This document shows, piece by piece, positions 53,354-61,633 of a stretch of DNA of 64,000 bases (positions are counted from its first letter, which is position 1; each line of letters begins with the position of its first letter). A program made the position numbers and the translations under genes. The notes under the pieces were generated by a model. The model searched no databases. It was not told the DNA's origin and saw only the letters and a list, made by a program, of their open reading frames with translations. Source of the DNA: Diplonema japonicum (taxonomy: Eukaryota; Euglenozoa; Diplonemea; Diplonemida; Diplonemidae); the NCBI GenBank assembly GCA_964019335.1, contig OZ025685.1, positions 124,001 through 188,000 of the forward strand. Reading direction: 5' to 3'.

Positions 53354-53572
53354 GGGGGAGGGGGGGAGAGAAACAAGCCCCCTTCCTGTTTAGACACCTC
53401 TCTGCAAGAATAAAGAATTTCTACAAGAAGAGGAGGCGAAGGTTTCTAAAGAAGAAAAAAAAAAAAGAAAACCACGAAATGTTCAAGGGGGGGGGGGGGG
53501 GGGGGGCGTTTGGTTCTAAGGAAGAAAATAAAGAAGAAGATAATGCTCAACCGGCGGTGAGTAAGTAGTTAT

Positions 53573-54990
53573 CCCCTAAAGGCCCGCGCGGACGTTTTTG
53601 TCCTTATTTCAAAATTTGCTTTTTCAGTACTTTTTTTGAACACGGCCCCTGGACTTCAAAATATGGCATTGTTGCGCGGTTTGTTTTGTTTTGGTACATT
53701 TTGCGTTAAAAATTTTGTTTTAATTGAAACCGGCAGGGTTGGCTTAAAATGAAAACAGATGGCCAAAATAGCAGCGAAAACGTGAGTCTCCCCCGACTGG
53801 TCAGATAAAGAAGAAAAAGACGATGAGGCGGTCAAAGAGGGGCCGGAAACGGTGCTTGGGTGGGAGAAATACTCCCAAAGGCCCGAAACGTATCATTTCC
53901 GTGAAAAGGTGGGCTTTGGACACCTCTAGGTGAAGCGGCCAATGAGGAGGGTGTTTTTAATCTTTTTTTTGACACACGCGGAGTGTTATCCCGACAACAA
54001 TAAAAGTCATGGCACCACGAAAAAACAACTCGGTGGGCATCAAGGTAATCGCTACATGCGACTCATAAACCGGTTACCTGGCGAATTTCAACATTTTCAG
54101 CAAGTCCACAACACAGGACCTAGTCATGCGTACTGTCGACTCCTAAGGGTTTGCTGTCGACCCCTGACCGGCAAGACCAGCTCCAGGGGACTGGAGTTCG
54201 GCATATGAAAACCCGGAAGTGGACCATGGTCGTTTTATTGGGTCCTGGAAAGCTGTGTTGCCAACTCCTCCATAATCTGGAAGAAGAGCAGGGAATGTGG
54301 CAAAAATTATGGCTTCCCGAGCTTCAAAGAAGAACTTGTTGGCAAGCTTCTCACCCATGCCCCAAAAACCGATAGCACACACCCCTGACAACACCGTCAC
54401 CGACCCCCAAGCGCAAACACGCTAGCAATGAGGATTCCCTCACTCAGAAATACCCAAAACGTCTCGATTTGACCTTAAATCACACCTCCGAGACCATGAT
54501 GAACGGAACGAAGGTGAGGAGGGTGCTCTGTGCTGTTCCTGGGTGCTGGAGGTGCAAACGTGGTGCCCCTGTTGCAAAACCCCCTTATGCAAAACGTGTT
54601 TTTTACCCTTGCATGCTACCCCAGCTGGAAAAAAAACTCACAAGTTGCTTTTTTTCATCCCGCAGCCCCAAAAAGTCTCCAGACTGACCTCAATCCTAGA
54701 GTTCAGGGCACCAAATAGGGCTGAATGCTGCCCTTTTTAGCCCAGCCATAACTCCACAGACCCCCACGACAAGACCCCCCAAAATCGGACATAAAAAGTA
54801 CCCCCTCAACCCCCCTCTTACACACATAGTTAAGTGTTCTCATCTGAATCTGGCACCTGGAATTGAAAATTTTAGTACCGTTTAACCTTTCCTTGCACCT
54901 TCCTATGGTTGCATGCTGCCCTTTTTTTGAGTATTTAAAGCAACAACAAAAATGGGGGGGTACCGTAGATAGGCTCCGGGCCTTTAGGGG
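53573..54990 (+). mobile_element. second piggyBac-type transposon, broken (family B)
   Basis: 14-bp inverted ends cccctaaaggcccg (53573-53586; complement at 54977-54990). The right flank is TTAA (54991-54994) and the left is TTAT (53569-53572), a one-base decay of the expected TTAA. Inside, frames spell weak piggyBac pieces: LGWEKYSQRPETYHFREKVG, then a stretch reading GVFNLFFDTRG in a shifted frame, then ECGKNYGFPSFKEELVGKLL. Near 54500-54640 there is a Cys-containing tail like that of family A. Numerous stops. It differs from family A in both ends and length. Confidence 0.75.
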
Positions 54991-55192
54991 TTAAATGTAT
55001 TCTTCAAAAAAAAAAAAAAAAAAGAAGAAGAAGAAGAAGAAAAGAAGAAAAAAGTTGTTTAAGTCACTGTGCAGCTGCTTTTCGCTGCTGTTATCGTCAC
55101 AAAATAAACCTTTGGTTGCGCTTTTTTTAAATATTTTTTTCTCCGCTTTTATTTTTTCTTTTTTCCTTTTTTTTATTAGGTACGTGAACACT

Positions 55193-55243
<51 letters not shown>

Positions 55244-55414
55244 CGTTACCGAAATTTATCAAATTTCTTTTGTCGAAGTACCAAGAAGGGGGAAAAAAAA
55301 GGAGGGGGAACGAGAAGAAAAAAACCAATTGTTAGCAGTGCAATGCAATGAGTAAATTTTATTAGGTAAAATAACTAACTCGTGTGCACAACCTAGCTTT
55401 TTTTTTTTTATATT

Positions 55415-55606
55415 ATTTTATCTGATAGTTCAGAAATTTTTTCACTCCTAAACCCCCCCCTATAATCTGATTACCCCCCTCTCATAATTTGATAATCCGG
55501 GCTATAATTTGATAGCTCAATTATGGGCAAGACTTAGGTGTTAATAGCCCGTGGCTGCCAAATAAAAGGGGGGAAAGTGACTTAAAACATCTGAGCTCAA
55601 GATCAT

Positions 55607-55665
<59 letters not shown>

Positions 55666-56158
55666 ATCAAATGCCGAAAACAAAGAAGGAAGAGAGTCTT
55701 CTACCCGAAATAAGCAAAGCACAGTACCTGAAAACATGGGCTGACTTTTGTGAGGAAAAGACGTAGAACCGACTGAGGATGAGGTTCTCGCTGCTTTCGT
55801 CTTCAGGGGCCCTTGTTCTTCAGCACGCTTGCAAAAAAGTTTGACACGGTCCCATTCCCAACCTTCTGGTTGCATTTTCCTTAAAAAACAGCCCTTATCT
55901 GGGAGTACTTGGTCCAAAGAGAGGGAGGGGCAGCACCATTTTCCTTCAGCTTCCTAAGATGACAATGTTACAAGGTCAATAGGGTTGTCTGGGGGACCAA
56001 AAATGTGTAGGGTCGCCGCACTTCCGCCTGAATCAGCTGAAAATAGGCCGTTTTTCATAATTTGATTGACAGTTGATAGCCCATAATTTGGTTTTGGGTT
56101 TTTGGCCCACTTTCTCGGTCACTCGGAGTGACTCAATTTCTGAACTATCAGATAAAAT
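55415..56158. mobile_element. tyrosine-recombinase-derived TIR element, family 2
   Basis: 24-bp perfect inverted ends starting attttatctgatagttcag (55415-55438; complement 56135-56158), with cactcc repeated a little further in. After an A-run of about 55 nt, a frame from ATG 55671 reads MPKTKKEESLLPEISKAQYL then KTWADFCEEK. After a one-base frameshift it reads DVEPTEDEVLAAF. This is the same W-x-F-C ... PTEDE pattern as in the family-1 elements, i.e. the recombinase core-binding domain. No catalytic domain remains. Confidence 0.6.
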
Positions 56159-56974
56159 TACTTACTTTGCGCCAAAATATGGCCATCCCATTTACTCTTG
56201 AACCGTTTTTTTTTTTTGACCTCGGGCCCTGCAGGCCCTCGGCCAAAAAACCCACGATTCTCGAGTAAATTATGGCCATAATTTGTTGCAAATAAATAGC
56301 TAATTTTCCCTGACATTCATATCTCAAGTGTTTTGAGCACAAAAGTGAAGAATTCTAAAAAAAAAAAAAAATAAATAAAAGAGGTCCACTGCAGAACATT
56401 GTCCCTCCGAACACCTTGCAAAGGTCGGTTCTTTTTTCTTCTTTTTTTTCTCTTTTTTTTCCTTTCTTCAAAGGAGATATGAGTTGTAATAGAGGGAAGT
56501 CAAAAATACAGTAAAAATGGGGGGGGTAGGGGAGGGTGTGGTAGAAAGCAAAAAAAAAAAAGAAAAAGAAAACAAAGAAGAATTTCACCCCGTTGAATAG
56601 TTTACAACAAAATGAGCAACAGAAAAGAAGAAGAATGAAAAAAAAAAAGAAAGAGAAAGAAAAAGAAGAAGAGAAAAAAAAAAAAGAAACACAATCTATC
56701 TATTGCCCAACAGCAACAACAGCAAAAAAAAAAAGAAGAAGAAAAAAAAAGAAACTTTGGCCACAATAAATTCACACGCGAGAACTCGTTTTTGTTCGTT
56801 CTTTTTTTTTTTTTTTTTTCTTGCAAGAAAACGAGTCTTTAACTTGTCTAAAAAGGGGGACCGGCAACGTGTTTATGGGTTATAAACTTCTCCAGGTTTT
56901 CTACCCCCCTGACAGTGTACAAGTAAGAATAAAATTTTGAACTGGTGGGTGCACGAAGAGCTTTACAAGAGCTC

Positions 56975-56975
<1 letters not shown>
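56159..56975. other. repeat-rich intergenic DNA
   Basis: No gene. An imperfect inverted repeat lies at about 56170-56285 (atatggccatcccatttact / gtaaattatggccataat). The remainder is A/G and T/C homopolymer sequence. Confidence 0.45.
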
Positions 56976-57009
<34 letters not shown>

Positions 57010-57012
<3 letters not shown>

Positions 57013-57025
57013 CTGTACTTTATTG
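57010..57025 (+). other. spliced-leader-like 16-mer
   Basis: The bases tttctgtactttattg, followed by gt, equal the 3' end of euglenozoan spliced leaders as I remember them for Leishmania and Diplonema. The leader's upstream bases are replaced here by a 37-nt T-run (56976-57012). It could be a relic of a trans-spliced cDNA or of an SL RNA gene joined to the adjacent LINE fragment. The first three bases belong to the T-run, so only 13 bases are informative. Confidence 0.4.
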
Positions 57026-58540
57026 GTCGCTCCCCGTGGCTGATAAAGTTTCAAAGGAAGTTAACGGGGTCTCTTTACTTCCCCTTTCAACAACAAAGTC
57101 TCAGTCAACTTAAAGGCTCGATCGTGAAATGCCTGTGGGTACTGTCAATCCTGGCGCGAGCGCACCGGATGGACCCGTGTGTGCCGTAGTGTACGGTGCT
57201 TTGATGATGCTGAGGAGGTGCTGGCTGAGGCAGGACGGGGCAATGGCAGCATGGACGCAGTTGGCACAGGCGTACGGAACTTCTGGGCAGGTGAGGCCGA
57301 GGGGGGTCGTAGGAAATGTGCTCCTGAGGTGGCTCCCGGCGATCGGGTGGAAATGGGAATGGCTGGCAAGCTGGCACAGAGGAGCGAATCCTGGGCACGA
57401 CCTCAGGGAGGCTCTGCGGAGGATGAGGACATCGGGTATTGTGAAGGCGCGAAGCACGATGGCCGGGCTTGGGATGGGCGCGGCCCCTGCAACGAACGCT
57501 TACTGGATGAAGTGCAGCGCGCGCAGACCGCTCGAAGCGTGGCGGGTGAGGAGGATAATCGCCGGGGCGGTGCCGTACCTCAGCCCGTATGCGAAACAAG
57601 TTTTACTCTCCCCTCCTGAAGAACCTGATGAGGAGGGAGGTGAAGGGAGCGAGGAAGAAGCCGACCACCTGGGTAGAGGGAGGACGGACAAAGCGGCGGG
57701 TACGCTCAATTGCGATGTTTGTGATGCTGCGAAGGGCAGCACTGTTAGGTTGCTGCGACACCAGCTTTGGGAGTGCGAGGTCGCTTTGGAAGTGCAGAAG
57801 AAGAAGGTATATACCGGTCTGGTCAGGAGCGAAAGGTGGCCGATCTGTTTGGAGCTTCTCCCGAGGAAGGTAGTGTTCCGCGGTTTGGAGAGGCTGCAGA
57901 GGTATTTGGCAGAGGTGGTGAGGCGCAGGGACGATGCTCTGGCGGTGAAGCGGTTCGCGGTTGAGAAGGAACCGCCGTGGATGGTGACGACTCAAGGAAG
58001 GCGTTTCGAGGCGCCAAAGGTTGTGGAACTGTACAAGCTCAAGCTGACCCGGGAGTATGGTGATCAGGTGCTGAGGTGGCTGGCTGCGCTGCGGTGGGCG
58101 GAGGAGGCAACGTCCGTGTCGGCGATCGAGCTGGCGATTGACTTCGAGTGCTACACGAAGAAGACGCTGGGGGTTAACATCAACACGACGATTGGATCAA
58201 GCGGATCCTGGATACGCTGCAAGCGACATGGATGAGGGAGAAGAGGAGACGCGCTTTTCCGGCGCAGTCATGCAAGAACGTGAGATCACTACGATCCATT
58301 GGCCGCGACCACGTCGTTGGCTTTGATAGGAGGGCCCTGTTTGCATCGGGGCTGACGGCGACCAAGCTGAAAGGACTGAGAGAAGATTACCGGAAAGAAA
58401 GGATTGGAAGATATAAACGACAGCTAGACACTACGGTGGGTAGCAGGGAACGACCCCAAAAGGGGAGCATCATAAGGTAGGCACGCCACCGCGGCGGGCC
58501 GTTGCTAACCACTTCGTTCCAATCATAGTGAATTTTTTTT
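57026..58540 (+). mobile_element. 5'-truncated LINE fragment (copy C), frameshifted
   Basis: Open from 57129 to 58235 with a zinc knuckle (CDVCDAAKGSTVRLLRHQLW then EC) and the C-terminal block VLRWLAALRW ... VSAIELAIDFECYTKK shared with copies A and B. A frameshift at about 58190-58230 moves the remainder (SLRSIGRDHVVGFDRRALFA onwards) into another frame ending at 58480. The 3' tail gttgctaaccacttcgttcc, then aatcatagtgaat plus T-run, matches 27888-27935. The codon composition is GC-rich and its protein is diverged from copy A, so at least two LINE families are present. Confidence 0.65.
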
Positions 58541-59358
58541 TTCTTTTTCTTTTAAAGTTCGAATGATTACGATATGGCTTTTTTTCAGTGGCGCAAGTAA
58601 CTTTATTTTCACTACGTTATTTTTTTTTTTCTTCTTCCTCTGAGCAGAAGGTGAAATCGCACAACAACAACTATGAGCAACCTTGAGGGTCTGAAGAGCC
58701 AGCACGACAAAGAGGGGCAAGAGGAATAGTTCCTGTATTTGAGTTTTGCAACTGATCTGGTACTTTACGGCCAATACGGTCGGCACTACTTTCGTAGGTC
58801 CTCATGTCATGTGCCAGGGAGGGGAGGGGTGGTCCCCTCTATGGGGTCTATGGTTTTTTTTCACTCCCGTTTCTTTTCTTTTCTTTTTTTTTTTTTTTTC
58901 CTTCCTCTCTCCCATGGAATGGGTGAAGGGAGTAACAGTTCGTTCCCTTCCTTACCCAGTCTTTTTAATACAGCCTTACTTTTTCCATTATTATTTGTGT
59001 CGCCTATATCCCCCGCCCCCTACCCCATGTTTTATTTATTTCTTCCGTTTGGTCTCGATTTTTTCAAGGGGAAAAAAAAAGCTATTTCCTCTTTTTGTGT
59101 ATTCTCTTTTTTGTCTTCTTCTTTGCGTTTCCGTTTTCAACCACATAGGCACTGCAACAACCCGTCACATTTTTTTTGCCTGGAATACAGGTTATAGTCT
59201 TGGTATTCTTCACCCGGAATAGAAGTGGGCGGACCTCACGGCATTTAATTACAAGTCTGAAAAAAAAAAACCCCCCCCGATATTTCTCAAAACTGCTTTT
59301 ACAGCCTTGAATAAGGTTCTATTTTGGGTTTTAGACCGTCGGAGTGGGCTGATTTTTG

Positions 59359-59391
<33 letters not shown>

Positions 59392-59427
59392 AACAAAAAA
59401 AAGGAGAAAAAAAGAGAAAAAAAAAAA
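58541..59427. other. intergenic, T-rich, no gene seen
   Basis: Mostly T- and C-rich sequence, with an A-run of about 30 (59359-59390) leading into the next start codon. Two overlapping frames at 58739-59222 are Phe/Ser-rich and look like composition artefacts. Confidence 0.5.
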
Positions 59428-60861
59428 ATGCGCCCATCAATCTTAAGAGGGGTAAAGCGGTTTGTAAGCGGAGTGAACGCAACAGCGCACAGCGAACCCG
59501 ACAGCTCTGAAGGCGACATCAACCTCAGCAAGAACCGAAACCTGTACATGGAGAGGAACATCGGGCCTGCTACACAAACCCTTCTCGACGAAGACGCAAA
59601 GTACTTCTTGCACCAGACCTTAAGCACACCATGCATGAATGCCTTGGACGAGGTGGAGGGCATCTACCTCAAGGACAAACAGGGCAGGACGATCATGGAC
59701 TTCCACGGTAATTCAGTCCACCAAGTGGGCCACAAAAACAAAGAGGTCATCAAAGCTTTAAAAGAACAACTAGACGACCTGCCATTCTGCCCACGCAGGT
59801 TCACCAATGAAAAAGCTGTGAAACTTGCGAAAAAGCTTGTGGAACTGGGTTCGAACCCGGATGTGAACGATCCTAACGAACAATTATCAAGGGTGTTGCT
59901 TTGTACAGGAGGAACGTCTGGGATAGGTATTGCGTTGAAACTGGCAAGGATCGCAACGGGGCGGCACAAAACGGTCTCGATGTGGGAATCGTTCCACGGT
60001 GCGTCCCTCGACGCCATCAGCGTTGGGGGCGAGGCGGTTTTCCGTAAAAACATCGGCCCGCTGTTGCCTGGCGCGTGCCACGCACCGCCTCCGAACGAAC
60101 AAAACTGCATCTACAACTGCAACGGAAACTGCAATCTATCATGCGCCAAGTATGTCGAATACATCCTTGACCAAGAGGAAGACATCTCCGCAGTCATTGC
60201 AGAGCCCATAAGATGGACACCTTACATCCCCAAGAAAGAGTATTGGGAGATTATCAGAAAAGCATGCGACAAGCACGGTGCAATGTTGATATTCGATGAA
60301 ATTCCGAACTCTCTCGGCCGCACCGGGCAAGGGATGTTTACCTACCAAATGTTCCCCGTCCAACCAGACATCGTTGTGTTAGGAAAAGGTCTCGGAGGCG
60401 GAATCGTTCCCATCTCCGCTGTTCTTGCCAAGGAAAAATTCAACGATTTCGCGAAAAACTGCGCGCTTGGTCATTACACCCACGAAAAGGCTCCTCTTGG
60501 AAGCAGTGCTGCACTTGCAACTATTAAATACATTGAGGACAACAAGCTTGTTGACAATGCGAAGAACGTCGGTTCTTTTGCCTTAAAAGCTCTCAAGCAG
60601 CTCCAGGCAGCGCATCCTCACATAGCGAACGTACGTGGAGCCGGGCTTCTCATTGGTGTTGAACTGGCCGACCCAGTCACCAAGGCACCTTTGAAGGACG
60701 AAGCCGAGAAGGTTCTATACAACTGTTTGGAAAGAGGGCTTTCTTTTAAGGTAACAAGGGGCAACGTATTAACCTTGTGCCCTCCCCTCATCATCACGAA
60801 AGAGCAAATGCAGGAGGCTATTGACATCATTGATGCCTCCCTTTCCGCTGTGGGGATTTGA
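59428..60861 (+). CDS. class III PLP aminotransferase-fold enzyme, PbfA-like
   Basis: 477 residues from the ATG at 59428 (the longer frame starts on TTG in an A-run). Fold-type I PLP enzyme of aminotransferase class III. Motifs: GNSVHQVGHKNKEVIKALKE (about 91-110), LLCTGGTSGIGIALKLARIA (about 160-179), SMWESFHGASLDAISVGGEA (about 186-205), LIFDEIPNSLGRTG (PLP Asp, about 288) and VVLGKGLGGGIVP (PLP Lys, about 316). The MWESFHGASLDAISVGGEAVFR segment and length resemble bacterial PbfA, the (R)-1-hydroxy-2-aminoethylphosphonate ammonia-lyase, more than GABA or ornithine transaminases. A short basic N-terminus (MRPSILRGVKRFVSG) could target mitochondria. Substrate not proven. Confidence 0.75.
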   Translation: MRPSILRGVKRFVSGVNATAHSEPDSSEGDINLSKNRNLYMERNIGPATQTLLDEDAKYFLHQTLSTPCMNALDEVEGIYLKDKQGRTIMDFHGNSVHQVGHKNKEVIKALKEQLDDLPFCPRRFTNEKAVKLAKKLVELGSNPDVNDPNEQLSRVLLCTGGTSGIGIALKLARIATGRHKTVSMWESFHGASLDAISVGGEAVFRKNIGPLLPGACHAPPPNEQNCIYNCNGNCNLSCAKYVEYILDQEEDISAVIAEPIRWTPYIPKKEYWEIIRKACDKHGAMLIFDEIPNSLGRTGQGMFTYQMFPVQPDIVVLGKGLGGGIVPISAVLAKEKFNDFAKNCALGHYTHEKAPLGSSAALATIKYIEDNKLVDNAKNVGSFALKALKQLQAAHPHIANVRGAGLLIGVELADPVTKAPLKDEAEKVLYNCLERGLSFKVTRGNVLTLCPPLIITKEQMQEAIDIIDASLSAVGI

Positions 60862-61633
60862 GACCCTTTTTTTTCTCCCCCCCCCATAATCTCACATTTT
60901 TTTCCCTTCTTCTTAATAACACAGGATTCCTCTCTTTCCTTCTCCCTCTCTCTCTTTTTTTTTTTTTTCTTTTGTCTCTTTGTTCCTCTTTCTCAAAGCA
61001 TGATCAGTCCGAAACCCGTCACCTGGGAGAAAAGATTTCGTGCGTGTGTCGATCCTGATAAAAAAAAAGGGAAAAAAAGCAAAAGAAGAAGAATAAGAGA
61101 AGAGAAAAAAAAATACATTTGCAGTTTTAAAAAGAAAAAGAAAGAAAGAAAAAACGCTCTATTTCATGTGTTCCCCAGCTTCCTTTAGAGGTTTTTTCTT
61201 CTTCTCCCCCCCCCCCTTTTTTTTAAATTTGTATTTTGTTTCCTTCTCTTCTATTTTTTTTTTTATCGTCTTCTCAGCTTTGTTTCGGTGGCGTTGTTAT
61301 CCCGTCACTCCCCCCACCACCATAGTGAATTGTTCTTTTTCTTTTTTTTTTCTTTTTTGCTTGTTTTATATTTTTTTGGTCAAAAAAGTACTGACTCAAA
61401 AGCTTTTTCTGGGTGATGCAAAAAAAAAGAAGAGGAAGAAAAAAAAAATATATATATAAAACAAACCAAAAAAAAAAAAAAAAAAAAAAAGAATCTTGAT
61501 TAGTTTCCACCGTATTTTTCTACTTCTCTCTTTGCCCTCTTCTTATATAAGGGCCTTTTAACTTTCCCCTCCCTTCTCATGTTCTCTCCACATCCCATTC
61601 ATTTTTTCAAAGGGGGAAAGTCGAAACAAAAAA
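60862..61633. other. intergenic homopolymer region
   Basis: No gene seen. Pyrimidine-rich blocks alternate with A/G blocks; a short island at about 60998-61060 (catgatcagtccgaaacccg) is not recognised. Confidence 0.5.

Noticed and set aside
57129-58235. Host gene encoding a 368-residue protein
   Set aside because: Has the LINE zinc knuckle and C-terminal block, a frameshifted continuation and a LINE 3' tail, so it is a retrotransposon fragment.
59356-59427. Poly-Lys N-terminal extension of the aminotransferase
   Set aside because: Requires a TTG start and reads only through an A-run. The ATG at 59428 is natural.
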